Shown here: one piece after another, positions 17,754-27,668 of the stretch
How the letters are laid out: the number at the start of each line of letters is the position of its first letter
How positions within the stretch are numbered: position 1 is the first letter of the stretch
Position numbers and translations under genes: made by a program
Notes under the pieces: generated by a model
What the model was told of the DNA's origin: nothing
Seen by the model: only the letters and a program-made list of their open reading frames with translations
The model's database searches: none
NCBI RefSeq assembly: GCF_022808645.1
Contig: NZ_JAKZKT010000005.1
Location: 62,001-126,000 of the forward strand
Length of the DNA: 64,000 nucleotides
Direction: 5' to 3'
From: Bacillus litorisediminis
GTDB taxonomy: Bacteria > Bacillota > Bacilli > Bacillales > JC228

Positions 17754-19016
17754 TTAACCTTGTGTTACAGCTACCTTCTTAAGTGCATTCTTAATTAATT
17801 CGCCGTCTTTAACAACAGCTACAATATTGTCATTATTTTCAAGGGAGCGAATATCTGCAATCGGATCTGTTTGAGAGATGACTATATCAGCTAACTTACC
17901 GACCTCAATGGTTCCTACTTTGTCTTCCCAGCCCATGCATTCAGCTGCTGTTTTAGTTGTAGCCACAATCGACTCCATTGGAGACATTCCAATGTCACAC
18001 ATTAAACCAAGCTCACGTAGGTTCGTTCCATGTGCCATAACACCTGCGTCCGTCCCCATCGCAATTTTCACTCCAGCCCTGTAGGCTTTAGCGATACTTT
18101 GCTTATGGAATTCAATCACTTCTCTGCATTTTTGAACCCCGTATTCAGGCATTGATCCATCACGCTCAGCTGCTTCTAAAACGGAAACCGGTGCTAATAA
18201 CGTCGGAACTAAATAAGTCCCATTTTTAATCATTAATTCAATGGCTTCGTCATCCAAGAAGATACCATGCTCAATTGAATGAATCCCTGCTCTGACTGCG
18301 TTTTTAATTCCCTCGGCTCCTTGGGCATGGGCCATAACCTTAACACCGCGTCTAAATTTGGCTTCTTGAACAATCACTTCTAATTCTTCCTGGCTAAATT
18401 GAGTAAATTCAGGATGGTCCGTTGGACTTAAAACTCCTCCAGTTGCATGGACCTTAATAATATCAGCTCCTGCACGCAATACCTCACGAGCTCTTTGACG
18501 AACTTGTTCGACCCCGTCACAAATACCGTCAGGAACTCCCGGATATCCATGATTCGTAATATCCACCCCTGAACGCATCCATTGGTCACCATGGCCTCCT
18601 GTTGTAGTTAGCGGAGTTATACTGATTTGCATCCTTGGACCGACTACAATTTTATCCTCAACTGCCTTTTTGACACCTGCATCTGTAAAGCCTGCATCGC
18701 GCACAGTCGTTACCCCAGCATTAATAGTCCTTTGCATGAATTGAATTGCTTTATAAAATTGGTAGGAGAATGGAGTAGTTAATCTTTCTTCTAATTTGCC
18801 AACTTCCATCATTAAATGAACATGTGTATCAATGAAACCTGGCAGGATAAAACCGCCCTGGGCATCTATAACGGTTGCATCTGCTGGTGCTGCGACCTCT
18901 GAGGCTTTCCCGACAGCCTCAATTTTATTTCCGTTCAGTAGAACCGCAGCATCCTTAACCGGCTCTCCTCCATTTCCATCAATTAAGGTTCCATTTGTAA
19001 TTAAGGTATAGGCCAT
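17754..19016 (-). CDS. Metal-dependent amidohydrolase (Xaa-Pro dipeptidase/imidazolonepropionase-like)
   Basis: A 420-residue TIM-barrel amidohydrolase. The metal ligands are visible: HVH in FIDTHVHLM (about 62-70), the carboxylated lysine in IIKVHATGG (about 188-196), histidines in MAHAQG and SIEHG, and the aspartate in GTDAG. The ends form the usual beta-sandwich (YTLITNGTLIDG at the start, GKLADIVI near the end). The closest well-known group cleaves Xaa-Pro dipeptides or N-acyl amino acids, but the substrate is not determined here. A GGGGGAG site precedes the ATG. It heads an operon with the transporter at 16431-17609, with a candidate cre site upstream. Confidence 0.85.
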   Translation of the reverse strand: MAYTLITNGTLIDGNGGEPVKDAAVLLNGNKIEAVGKASEVAAPADATVIDAQGGFILPGFIDTHVHLMMEVGKLEERLTTPFSYQFYKAIQFMQRTINAGVTTVRDAGFTDAGVKKAVEDKIVVGPRMQISITPLTTTGGHGDQWMRSGVDITNHGYPGVPDGICDGVEQVRQRAREVLRAGADIIKVHATGGVLSPTDHPEFTQFSQEELEVIVQEAKFRRGVKVMAHAQGAEGIKNAVRAGIHSIEHGIFLDDEAIELMIKNGTYLVPTLLAPVSVLEAAERDGSMPEYGVQKCREVIEFHKQSIAKAYRAGVKIAMGTDAGVMAHGTNLRELGLMCDIGMSPMESIVATTKTAAECMGWEDKVGTIEVGKLADIVISQTDPIADIRSLENNDNIVAVVKDGELIKNALKKVAVTQG

Positions 19017-19162
19017 GGTAAAACTCTCCCCCTGTAAAATTATTCTAAAATATTTCGAAAACTTAAATAATTACTTATCGTTATAGGATTCTATCACACT
19101 ATTTTTCTTTTGAACAGGGTATTTTTAAGAGTTTTTTTAATTGATTGAAAATTTAAATTGGT

Positions 19163-19177
19163 TTGTAAGCGCAACCA
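19163..19177. promoter_or_regulatory. Candidate CcpA (cre) site upstream of the amidohydrolase operon
   Basis: TTGTAAGCGCAACCA fits WTGNAANCGNWNNCW at all constrained positions. It lies 147 bases before the amidohydrolase start, and the asparaginase gene ends on the other side. Motif evidence only. Confidence 0.4.
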
Positions 19178-19297
19178 TGCCTTTAATGTTGGGGAATTCA
19201 AAGTATTAAAATTATTATAAAAAAATTATTCTCTGGGCCTATTATTTACGAGTTTCATAAATACTATGGACCTAGTTTAAACCCGGATGATAGGAAA

Positions 19298-19336
19298 ACA
19301 AAAAAAAGTAAGCATCGGTTCTATTACCTTGCTTAC
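19298..19336 (-). terminator. Terminator of the asparaginase gene
   Basis: A 7-bp stem (19308-19314 with 19330-19336) enclosing a 15-base loop, with eight T following on the minus strand. Confidence 0.65.
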
Positions 19337-19353
19337 CTTATGAGAACTAGGAA

Positions 19354-20385
19354 CTATACTGTCTCATTTAATATTTTTGATTCTCTAGTTAATTTAAACT
19401 CGGCTTTTATGACACCAATTTGATCTTTTCTTGCATTTAGTACCGGTGCTTCCCAATAATGTTCCAGTTCGGCATAAATGCGATCGTCCCCAATACCCAG
19501 CTGCTTTAATACTTCCATCGCAGCTACACTGGTTGCTCTGGCATTTCCATCCTCTACTTTTATAGCAATACCGAGGCCAGTTTCCGAATCTCCAAGGCAT
19601 TGGACTCCTTCTGCACCTGCTTTTGCAACAATTCTTCCTCCAAAGACTCTCATTAAATCCGTATCAAAGCGGTCCTTCCCTCCGACCATCTCAGGAGCAG
19701 ATGTCATTGCTTTTCTGATTCTTTCAAGCGTCACTGCACGCTCTTTGTTTTCCATGGCAGAGGAATTCGCTAATCTGGCATAGCCTAATGCCGTATTCTT
19801 AAGAGGAACACGATGGACAGGGACTCCGCATCCGTCTACGCTTATTTCAATACTTTCTTTTGGAAATTGACAAACTTCTTCGATTGCCTGAAGTATCCGC
19901 TGCTGGTGCGGATGGTCAATTTCCCGGTAAGTATGGATATCCTCTCCCATATGAACGACTGCTGTGAGCATTCCAGAATGTTTTCCTGAACAGTTACTGA
20001 AAACCGCTGTGAGCTCCCCCCCATTTTTAATCAATTCTTTATAGCTATCCATATCTCTCGGGATATGGGTGCCGCACTGAAGAGCATTTTCTTCCAGTTT
20101 CAGTCTGCCGAGAATGTCCATGACCCGATTGCGATGAATCGGTTCACCGCTGTGGGAGGCACAAATAAGGGAAAGATCCGCCTCATCAAATCGGAAAGCA
20201 TCTGCTGCCCCTGTCTCAACAACAGGAATCGCTTGAAATGGCTTCATTGATGAGCGAGGGAATGTTAATCGATTAGGGTCTCCATAAGAATAAACAAGCT
20301 CCCCTTCTGTATTTACAACGGCAATATGGATATCATGTGTACTTTCTAAATATGGTCCTCGATACACCTGGATTGCTTTTTCCAT
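19354..20385 (-). CDS. L-asparaginase II family protein (PF06089 type)
   Basis: A 343-residue enzyme of the family typified by the Rhizobium etli thermolabile asparaginase, unrelated to AnsA/AnsB of E. coli. It hydrolyses asparagine to aspartate and ammonia. Active-site-like motifs are PRSSMKPFQAI (about 43-53), CASHSGEPIH (about 74-83) and VFSNCSGKHSGML (about 127-139), which include the serine-lysine and cysteine/lysine residues conserved in that family. AAGAAGG lies 8 bases before the start. It is a single-gene unit with its own terminator. Cytosolic, as no signal peptide is visible. Confidence 0.85.
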   Translation of the reverse strand: MEKAIQVYRGPYLESTHDIHIAVVNTEGELVYSYGDPNRLTFPRSSMKPFQAIPVVETGAADAFRFDEADLSLICASHSGEPIHRNRVMDILGRLKLEENALQCGTHIPRDMDSYKELIKNGGELTAVFSNCSGKHSGMLTAVVHMGEDIHTYREIDHPHQQRILQAIEEVCQFPKESIEISVDGCGVPVHRVPLKNTALGYARLANSSAMENKERAVTLERIRKAMTSAPEMVGGKDRFDTDLMRVFGGRIVAKAGAEGVQCLGDSETGLGIAIKVEDGNARATSVAAMEVLKQLGIGDDRIYAELEHYWEAPVLNARKDQIGVIKAEFKLTRESKILNETV

Positions 20386-20485
20386 AGGTACAGCCTTCTT
20401 TCTGAATTGTCATTATCTTTCTATTACTTTTATTCTATCAATTTTTTATGTTTGTACAATCTTAATTCGTTTTGTATTAAGAAAA

Positions 20486-20513
20486 ACCGGGCAAAAACTG
20501 CCCGGTCTTTTTT
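20486..20513. terminator. GC-rich hairpin upstream of the asparaginase gene
   Basis: A perfect 8-bp stem (20486-20493 with 20499-20506) with A5 on the left and T6 on the right. It can act in both directions and separates the asparaginase promoter from the repeat array. Confidence 0.65.
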
Positions 20514-20529
20514 GCTGGCTAGAAAGCTG

Positions 20530-21385
20530 TTCTAAGAGGATATTTGTTCCGCTACTCTGAAAATGAATCCTCTTTTTTAACCAACAAACTTTTTTATGGA
20601 TCCTCATTCCGCTATTTAATCAAAAATCCTTATTTGGAGCATGGTTTCGGTTCCTGGTTCCGTTATTCGCCCTTTTTTCCGTCAAAATTGAATGATTTTG
20701 TGCGAATAGCGGAATCAGAATCCGCTTCAGCCCCTGAAGTGCAGGTTTTTATTGAAATAACGGAATAAGGATCCGCCTAACTTTTTTAATGGATCCTCAT
20801 TCCGCTATTTTTTCAAAAACCCTTGTTTGGAGCATGGTTTCGGTTCCTGGTTCCGTTATTTGCCTTTTTTCCGTCAAAATTGAATGATTTTGTACGAATA
20901 GCGGATTCAGAATCCGCTTCAGCCTCTGAAGTACACGTTTTTATTGAAATAACGGAATAAGGATCCGCCTAACTTTTTTAATGGATCCTCATTCCGCTTT
21001 TTCAAAAACCTTGGTTTGGAGCATAGTTTGCGGTTCCTGGTTCCGTTATTCGCCCTTTTTTCCGTCAAAATTGAATGATTTTGTACGAATAGCGGATTCA
21101 GAATCCGCTTCAGCCTCTGAAGTACACGTTTTTATTGAAATAACGGAATAAGGATCCGCCTAACTTTTTTAATGGATCCTCATTCCGCTATTTTTTCAAA
21201 AACCCTTGTTTGGAGCATGGTTTCGGTTCCTGGTTCCGTTATTCGCCCTTTTTTCCGTCAAAATTGAATGATTTTGTACGAATAGCGGAATCAGAATCCG
21301 CTTCAGCCTCTAAAGTGCAGGTTTTTATTGAAATAACGGAATAAGGATCCGCCTAACTTTTTTAATGGATCCTCATTCCGCTAGG
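20530..21385. repeat. Tandem array of a roughly 192-bp unit, four full copies plus partials
   Basis: The marker GGATCCTCATTCCGCT starts at 20598, 20791, 20983, 21174 and 21367, so units are 193, 192, 191 and 193 bases. A diverged partial copy precedes the first. Each unit contains short inverted words (CCGTTATTCG versus CGAATAGCGGAA; ATTCCGCT versus AGCGGAAT), so several hairpins are possible. The copies are very similar. Open frames through it are products of the repeat. It fills almost all of the aprX-asparaginase gap, and nothing else is seen there. Confidence 0.9.
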
Positions 21386-21499
21386 ATACGATACTATTTA
21401 CGCTGGTGCAACAATGCTTACTTCGCCTGCCAACAACCTCAAAATTTTATACTTCCCCATCGCTCAGTCTAGCAGGCCCGTTTTGTTTTTCGAATCTGT

Positions 21500-22822
21500 T
21501 TATGGAATTGATTTTTCTGCATTAATATACCCGGCTCCATAAACGTTAGGATCGCGATCAGTCCACAAATCAGCTCCTCTTTTCAATAAATCTTTCACCT
21601 GCTGTGGCGTATAGCTTGGATTGGATTGAAGCATTAAGGCAACAATTCCTGCGCAAATTGGCGTGGCCATCGAGGTTCCTGACATAATGAAATAGTCTGT
21701 TCCGACCCTATTTCCCTTTTGTAATTTATCAATAAACGAATTAGGCGAGCGAAGCGACACAATATTAACGCCAGGAGCTAGAATATCCGGTTTTGTTTCA
21801 CCGTAAATTGTTGGACCTCTGCTAGAGAAGCTTGCTACATCATCGTCTTCCCTTGCCGGTGTGTCACGGTCATCTAAGGCTCCGACTGTAATGACTTTAT
21901 CGCTAATTCCCGGACTTGCAATGGTTCTCGCATCTGGTCCCTCATTACCTGCGGCAACACATACCACAATACCTTCAGCCCATGCTCTTTCTACAATTTG
22001 CACCATAGGGTCATCATTTTCATTTTCGAAAGCTTGAGCTGTACTGCCTAATGACATACTGATCACATTAATTTTATTTTGCGGGTTATTCTGATTATAG
22101 AGAATACACCATTCGACTCCTTGCATCACCGTATCTAATGATCCAGAGCCCATGCTATCCAAAACCTTAACCCCGATTATATTAGCCTCTGGTGCCGGAC
22201 CTCTATATTGTCCAGAAGAAGCAGCGCCATTTCCTGCGACATCTCCGGCACAATGGGTTCCATGCCCATTATCATCATATGGTGCAGTTCTTTGGTTAAC
22301 AAAATCTACAAAGTCTACAATTCTTCCTTCTAAGTCGGTATGCGGGTATACGCCTGTATCGATTACTGCCACCGTTACTCCTCTGCCAGTAAGAGTAGTA
22401 CCGTTTCTAACGATATTTTGGGCATTTGCTGCTACTACGGCATTGTCTAAGAAAGCTTTTACTTCCCGATTTAAGTAAATTTTACGAACATGATTACAGT
22501 TTGTTAGAACCTTCTCTAAAGCATCCGGTGTAATATCTGCACTGAGACATGTGACCACTTGAAATTGGTTCTTTAGTTGACATCTCGTCCCATATTCAAT
22601 AACTTGTCCAACTTGCTGACAGCCTTCCTCAAAATAATCTTTCTCAAACTCTATAATGACAGATAGTTTGCGTGTCTTTTTCAAAAAACTTTCAAACATA
22701 TTATGCAGAAAGCAAGGAGTAAACTTAAATGGTTTATACATATTTAACACTTTTTCGCGTAAAGGACGGTCTAGCTTATGAGCATTTGAACGGACCATTT
22801 GAACCATCGAATATCCAAACAT
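21500..22822 (-). CDS. aprX: Subtilisin-like serine protease AprX
   Basis: 440 residues, against about 442 for B. subtilis AprX, with strong similarity from the first residues (MFGYSMVQMVRSNAHKLD). The catalytic triad is Asp155 (VIDTGVYPH), His187 (NGHGTHCAGD) and Ser384 (SGTSMATP), with oxyanion Asn293 (AAGNEGP). There is no signal peptide, which fits AprX as an intracellular protease made late in growth. Residues 1-140 form a propeptide-like or inhibitor-like N-terminal region. AAAGGAGGATG precedes the start. It is transcribed alone. No clear terminator was found between its stop codon and the repeat array. Confidence 0.95.
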   Translation of the reverse strand: MFGYSMVQMVRSNAHKLDRPLREKVLNMYKPFKFTPCFLHNMFESFLKKTRKLSVIIEFEKDYFEEGCQQVGQVIEYGTRCQLKNQFQVVTCLSADITPDALEKVLTNCNHVRKIYLNREVKAFLDNAVVAANAQNIVRNGTTLTGRGVTVAVIDTGVYPHTDLEGRIVDFVDFVNQRTAPYDDNGHGTHCAGDVAGNGAASSGQYRGPAPEANIIGVKVLDSMGSGSLDTVMQGVEWCILYNQNNPQNKINVISMSLGSTAQAFENENDDPMVQIVERAWAEGIVVCVAAGNEGPDARTIASPGISDKVITVGALDDRDTPAREDDDVASFSSRGPTIYGETKPDILAPGVNIVSLRSPNSFIDKLQKGNRVGTDYFIMSGTSMATPICAGIVALMLQSNPSYTPQQVKDLLKRGADLWTDRDPNVYGAGYINAEKSIP

Positions 22823-22930
22823 ATTTCATCCTCCTTTAAGATTCGGTTCACTATAAGGTATGAAATATGGCAGAATACGAAGGTGTGATTGTCCACAATT
22901 TTTAAAAAATGGACGTAAAAAGAATAAAAA

Positions 22931-22962
22931 CGAAAGGCTACCCGCTGAAGGATAGCCTTTCG
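22931..22962 (-). terminator. Terminator overlapping the end of the membrane-protein gene
   Basis: A 10-bp stem (22931-22940 with 22953-22962). On the minus strand it is followed by a T5 run. The stop codon at 22938-22940 lies inside the hairpin. Confidence 0.8.
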
Positions 22963-23783
22963 TTTTTCCTAAGAATTTCTCCAAAATAAATTACAGCCAG
23001 CACGCTTAGACAATCTGCTGCCAGATAATAAAACCAATCCCAAGGCACATGAGCGATAATCAATCCTACTCTTTTACATCCAATATCTATCACTGAAGAG
23101 AAAGCAATGCCGAATAAAAGCCAGGTTTTACTTTTTCTAAAGAAAATTAAACAAGACAGAAATATACTGATAAGCAATAATTCCATCGAATTAAGTGCGA
23201 CGCTTTCTTGTCCGATCCTTTCAAGCCATTCAACGTGAAAAGATCTGATCTCCATTATCCCGTATTGGAAAAAAGAAAGAATGGAGTGGATTGCATAATA
23301 ACAACTAATCATAGTCAGTAATGAGATAACATTCCGATGGGTCTTGCCTAAATAATTCCACCATGCCTTCATAATCGGAAAATGAAGGAGCAGCAAGGTA
23401 AATGTATATCCCGTCTTCCACCAATACTGTTCATAAACCCCTAATCTCATAAAAAGAAGCTCAATCATGGAAAAAAGGATGGCCAATCCGATGCTCCAAA
23501 TTAACCTCGCCTGAAGGATCGAAAAAATAGTAGCGGCAGATGCTATAATTACCGCATTTATGTAACCGCCCAGTTTTGAATCATACTCGTTCTTTATAAG
23601 ATTTGGATAATATTCATAGGCATCTCCCCAAACGTAAATAATATAATCAAAAAGAAGAATTAACCCAAAAACTGCTAAAAAGAAATAAAAGATTCTTCTA
23701 GATTTTGTTTTCCGATAGGAAATGATTAGAATTACTATACCTATAATAAGTAAAGATGTATATGCCCAAGCTCCTGCGTTCAA
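22938..23783 (-). CDS. Multi-spanning membrane protein, possibly CBO0543 family
   Basis: A protein of about 281 residues with seven or eight hydrophobic helices and short loops. The segment YEYYPNLIKNEYDSKLGGYINA (after residue 55) recalls the YxxYP...KLG motif of the CBO0543 family of uncharacterised Firmicutes proteins. The open frame allows a GTG start at 23792, but GGAG overlaps that codon. The TTG at 23783 has GGAG 8 bases upstream and is chosen here. No function can be given. It is not obviously linked to the glg genes 122 bases upstream. Confidence 0.65.
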   Translation of the reverse strand: MNAGAWAYTSLLIIGIVILIISYRKTKSRRIFYFFLAVFGLILLFDYIIYVWGDAYEYYPNLIKNEYDSKLGGYINAVIIASAATIFSILQARLIWSIGLAILFSMIELLFMRLGVYEQYWWKTGYTFTLLLLHFPIMKAWWNYLGKTHRNVISLLTMISCYYAIHSILSFFQYGIMEIRSFHVEWLERIGQESVALNSMELLLISIFLSCLIFFRKSKTWLLFGIAFSSVIDIGCKRVGLIIAHVPWDWFYYLAADCLSVLAVIYFGEILRKNERLSFSG

Positions 23784-23904
23784 AAAAACCACTCCATAAT
23801 GGATTTACTAATCAGTATTGCCAATTACGGAATGGTGTAACATGATCTCTTTTCATTAACAAAAAAATGTTCTATTTTATCTTTTTTTATCATCCTTAAA
23901 AAAT

Positions 23905-25356
23905 TCAAACCAGCTCCAATGACTTCTCCGGCAGAAGTGCTTCGTAAAGCTGCTTATATTCAAGCGCTGACGACTGCCAGCTAAAATCCAGTTCCATTGC
24001 CCGATAAACCAGCTTCTTCCAGGTGTTAGGCTGAAACCGGTAAAACATAAGTGCCCGCTCAATGGTATATAGCATGTCGTGAGCATTATAATTTGCAAAA
24101 CTAAAAGCAGTACCGTGATCTTTTAACTCATCATATGGAACTACTGTATCTTTCAATCCCCCGGTTTCCCTTACAAGAGGGAGAGACCCATATCGTAAGG
24201 CGAGCAGCTGACCAATCCCGCACGGCTCAAATTGAGATGGCATCAGAAAAAGATCAGAACCAGCATATATCTTCCTTGCCAAGCTTTCATCGAAATATAT
24301 ATGCGCCGACACTTGTTCCGGGAACTCTTGCGCTAACGCCCGAAAAGCATTTTCATAGCGTTCTTCGCCTGTCCCTAAGACAATAAATTGTACTTTTTGA
24401 CTCATAATTTCCTTGAATACATGGAGGACCAGATCGATCCCTTTTTGATCTACCAGCCGTGATATCATTGCAATGATCGGAACATCCTGGTTAACAGGAA
24501 GTTTTAAGTCTTGCTGAAGCATAGCCTTATTCTTCACTTTACCTTCATAATTAAAGTATGGTGTATAGATTTCAGTATCTGTTCTCGGGTTATACGCTTC
24601 ATTATCAATCCCATTGATAATCCCTCGTAAAACTTGACTTCGCTTTCTTAAAAAACCATCCAAATTTTCTCCATAATATGGGATTTGAATTTCTTCTGCA
24701 TATGATGGACTCACTGTTGTTATATAATCAGCAAACGCAAGTCCCGCTTTCATATAACTAACTTGACCATGGAATTCTAACGCGTCCATATGAAAATAAA
24801 GCTCACTTAAATCCAGCAGCTCCCACAGAACGGATTTAGGGTACACTCCCTGATAACGGAGATTATGAATTGTAAAAATTGTTTTTATTTCAGAATATAA
24901 GGGGTGTTTTTTAAAGTGAGCTTTTAACAGGACTGGAACGGGTCCGGTTTGCCAATCATGACAGTGGATGATATCTGGTTTATATTCAAGATAAGGAATA
25001 GCTTCAAAGATGGCCCTTGAGAAAAAGGCAAAACGTTCCCCATCATCAAAAAAGCCATAGCTGCCATGTCTTTTAAAATAGTATTCGTTATCTAAAAAAT
25101 AGTAGGTAATTCCTTCCCTCTTATATGTTTCGATCCCACAATATTGCATCCTCCAGCCTACAGGGACTTCGATACTTGTGACAAAATCCATTTGCTCTTT
25201 AAACCAGAAGGGAAGATCACCGTATTTAGGCAATATAACAGATACATTTACTCCAAGTTTCTGAAGCTCTTTTGGCAAGGACCCAATCACATCGCCGAGA
25301 CCGCCTGTTTTGATAAAAGGAGCGCATTCGGATGCAGCAAAAAGAACGTTCATCAT
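23905..25356 (-). CDS. glgA: Glycogen synthase (ADP-glucose type, GT5)
   Basis: Adds glucose from ADP-glucose to alpha-1,4-glucan. A 483-residue GT-B enzyme. The substrate-binding KTGGLGDVIGSLP motif (Lys16 onward) is at the N-terminus. The C-terminal domain has the SQFEPCGIGQLLALRYGSLPLVRETGGLKDTV region of GT5 enzymes, with the conserved glutamate in FEPCG. It starts 12 bases after the glgD stop codon, so translation is probably coupled. It is the last glg gene here: glgP, which follows glgA in B. subtilis, is missing from this locus. Confidence 0.95.
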   Translation of the reverse strand: MMNVLFAASECAPFIKTGGLGDVIGSLPKELQKLGVNVSVILPKYGDLPFWFKEQMDFVTSIEVPVGWRMQYCGIETYKREGITYYFLDNEYYFKRHGSYGFFDDGERFAFFSRAIFEAIPYLEYKPDIIHCHDWQTGPVPVLLKAHFKKHPLYSEIKTIFTIHNLRYQGVYPKSVLWELLDLSELYFHMDALEFHGQVSYMKAGLAFADYITTVSPSYAEEIQIPYYGENLDGFLRKRSQVLRGIINGIDNEAYNPRTDTEIYTPYFNYEGKVKNKAMLQQDLKLPVNQDVPIIAMISRLVDQKGIDLVLHVFKEIMSQKVQFIVLGTGEERYENAFRALAQEFPEQVSAHIYFDESLARKIYAGSDLFLMPSQFEPCGIGQLLALRYGSLPLVRETGGLKDTVVPYDELKDHGTAFSFANYNAHDMLYTIERALMFYRFQPNTWKKLVYRAMELDFSWQSSALEYKQLYEALLPEKSLELV

Positions 25357-25368
25357 CGAACCTCCATT

Positions 25369-26466
25369 TTAGACCTTCTCTGCCTTTTTAATGACTCTCG
25401 GTCCTTTTATAACCTTTTCCTTTGTAATTTTGGCCTGCTTATCAGTAATTACATTTTCAACGTAGGCCCCTTCTTCAATCACACTTTTTTGCATAATAAT
25501 ACTATTTTTAACGACAGCTCCTTTTTGAACGGTTACACCGCGAAAGAGAATGCTATTTTCTACCACCCCCTGAATATCACAGCCATTTGCAATTAATGAG
25601 TGCGATACTTTTGAGCAATGCCCGTATCTGGTTGGAGCCTCATGCTTGATCTTCGTAAATACGTCCCGTTTATCATTAAAAAAAGCTTGCATCACCTTTT
25701 GATTCAAAAAGGCCATATTGCTTTCAAAAAAACTCTCAATCGAATGAATAAACAGCATTTCGCCGGGCAAGCGATAACCCTTCACCCGAAAGTGATGCAG
25801 GTTTGCTTTAATAGCATCCTTTAACAAATCGTATTCATCATTTTCAACACATTTATATATAAGATCTACCAAAAGATTTTTATTAATGACATAAGTATCT
25901 AGACATACAAGGTCCCCTAATTGAGGGATTGTATATAATTGAATATCAGTTATATTTTCATCTTTGTCGATTGAACATTGATGATAAACCGGCTTATAGA
26001 CCGGTGTTCCTTTGTAATCCTTATATACAACCGTAATATCGGCATTATTTTCGTTATGAAAGTCAATAAGATCGTTATAATCCATTTCACAAACATGATG
26101 ACCCGGAGAAATTATAACGGTATCTGCCGGCGATCTTTGAAAAAACATAATATGATCGAAAAACTGCTGCAGATCCCCCTTCATCCTTTCTCCAGGATGA
26201 AGCGGCGGCAAAATATATAATCCCCCTGTGTGACGGTCTAAGTCCCATTCTTTCCCCGAACCCAGGTGATCCATAAGGGACCGGTATTTTTCTTTAGCAA
26301 ACACCGCCACTTGGGTAATATCAGCATGAATATAATCAGATAAAGTAAAATCTATTAATCGATAGCGTCCCCCAAAAGGAACAGATGCTAAACATCGAGA
26401 AGAGGTCAAAGCTTTTAAAAACTGATTTTCATTCATCAAGTTGATTACACCTAATACTTCTCTCAT
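25369..26466 (-). CDS. glgD: Glucose-1-phosphate adenylyltransferase subunit GlgD
   Basis: The non-catalytic or regulatory partner of GlgC in Bacillus ADP-glucose pyrophosphorylase. A 365-residue protein with a nucleotidyltransferase-like N-terminus starting MREVLGVINLMNEN, lacking the glycine-rich GGxGTRL loop of GlgC, and a left-handed beta-helix C-terminus (hexapeptide-like stretch NSILFRGVTVQKGAVVKNSI). Loss of the loop is the hallmark of GlgD. It lies 38 bases after glgC and 12 bases before glgA. GGAG occurs upstream of the ATG. Confidence 0.93.
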   Translation of the reverse strand: MREVLGVINLMNENQFLKALTSSRCLASVPFGGRYRLIDFTLSDYIHADITQVAVFAKEKYRSLMDHLGSGKEWDLDRHTGGLYILPPLHPGERMKGDLQQFFDHIMFFQRSPADTVIISPGHHVCEMDYNDLIDFHNENNADITVVYKDYKGTPVYKPVYHQCSIDKDENITDIQLYTIPQLGDLVCLDTYVINKNLLVDLIYKCVENDEYDLLKDAIKANLHHFRVKGYRLPGEMLFIHSIESFFESNMAFLNQKVMQAFFNDKRDVFTKIKHEAPTRYGHCSKVSHSLIANGCDIQGVVENSILFRGVTVQKGAVVKNSIIMQKSVIEEGAYVENVITDKQAKITKEKVIKGPRVIKKAEKV

Positions 26467-26504
26467 CTACCCGTCTCCTTGTTAGTAATCTTTGCAGATC
26501 ATGC

Positions 26505-27668
26505 TTACAATGCTTTCTTTTGAATATTGTTCGATATTCGCTGATTTTCCCCGATTAATATAATTTCATCATTTGGGTTGGCAGAACCGATTCTGACTCC
26601 ATCCTCAATCACGGTTCCGCCGGCAATAATCGCCCTTTCAATCATGACGTTGTTTCCAATCGTCACATCAGGCATAATCACCGAATCTTTTATCCATGTA
26701 TCAGATCCTACCGTGACATTTTGAGACAAGACAGAACGGAGCACACGGCCGTGTATTCTGCACCCTTCATTAATCAATGATTGCTTGATCTCTGCCCCAG
26801 GGGCAATATAATGAGGCGGAAGATTGGCGTTTACTGAATAAATTTTCCAGTCCATATCGTATAAGTCCAATTCAGGATTTTCTTCTAATAAATCCATATG
26901 AGCCTCCCATAGACTTTGAACTGTTCCGACGTCCTTCCAATAGCCTCTAAATTTGTAAGCAAAGAGATTGATCTGGTCAGTAAGCATTTTAGGGATTACA
27001 TCTTTGCCAAAGTCATGAGAGGAGAGCGGATCTCTTTCATCAGCAATTAAGTAACGTTTTAACAGCTTCCAATTAAAGATATAAATCCCCATCGAAGCGA
27101 GATTGCTTTTGGGATGCGCTGGCTTTTCGTTAAATTCTGTTATGCGGTTATCTTCATTTGTCGTTAAAATTCCAAACCGGCTTGCCTCCTGCCATGGAAC
27201 CTCTATGACGGCAATCGTTGCATCGGCACCCTTTTCTAAATGAAACTGCAGCAGGCGATTATAATCCATTTTATAGATGTGATCCCCAGATATAACAAGA
27301 ACATACTCTGGGTTCTTTTGTTCAATGTAATGAATGTTTTGGAACACGGCATTGGCTGTCCCCAGATACCACTGACCTCCGTCATACCCCTTATAAGGCG
27401 GCAGCACATCGACACCGCCAAACTTCCGGTCTAAATCCCAGGTTGCGCCATTTCCAACATACCCATTTAAAAGATGAGGCTGGTATTGCGTTAAAACTCC
27501 TACTGATCGAATCCCTGAATTACTGCAATTGCTTAAGGCAAAATCTATAATTCTATACTTTCCCCCAAATGGAACAGCAGGTTTGGCCAGTCCTTTCGTT
27601 AATTCTCCCAGTCTTGTTCCTTGCCCCCCTGCTAAAAGCATGGCTACACATTTTTTAATGGCCTGCAT
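26505..27668 (-). CDS. glgC: Glucose-1-phosphate adenylyltransferase, catalytic subunit
   Basis: Makes ADP-glucose from glucose-1-phosphate and ATP, the committed step of glycogen synthesis. 387 residues. The N-terminal nucleotide loop [14 protein letters not shown] (about 11-24) and [14 protein letters not shown] (about 34-47) are intact, as is [10 protein letters not shown] near 127-136. The C-terminal part is a left-handed beta-helix ([25 protein letters not shown] region). Its start lies 14 bases inside the end of glgB, indicating translational coupling. With GlgD it probably forms a heterotetramer. Confidence 0.95.
   Translation of the reverse strand: MQAIKKCVAMLLAGGQGTRLGELTKGLAKPAVPFGGKYRIIDFALSNCSNSGIRSVGVLTQYQPHLLNGYVGNGATWDLDRKFGGVDVLPPYKGYDGGQWYLGTANAVFQNIHYIEQKNPEYVLVISGDHIYKMDYNRLLQFHLEKGADATIAVIEVPWQEASRFGILTTNEDNRITEFNEKPAHPKSNLASMGIYIFNWKLLKRYLIADERDPLSSHDFGKDVIPKMLTDQINLFAYKFRGYWKDVGTVQSLWEAHMDLLEENPELDLYDMDWKIYSVNANLPPHYIAPGAEIKQSLINEGCRIHGRVLRSVLSQNVTVGSDTWIKDSVIMPDVTIGNNVMIERAIIAGGTVIEDGVRIGSANPNDEIILIGENQRISNNIQKKAL

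Larger units (their letters stand above)
19017..19353. other. Intergenic region upstream of the amidohydrolase operon
   Basis: AT-rich, 337 bases. It holds the candidate cre site (19163-19177) and the terminator of the asparaginase gene (19298-19336), both listed separately. No short gene is apparent. Confidence 0.5.

Noticed and set aside
20544-20768. 74-codon plus-strand frame
   Set aside because: It lies wholly within the 192-bp array and reads the repeat. No coding features.
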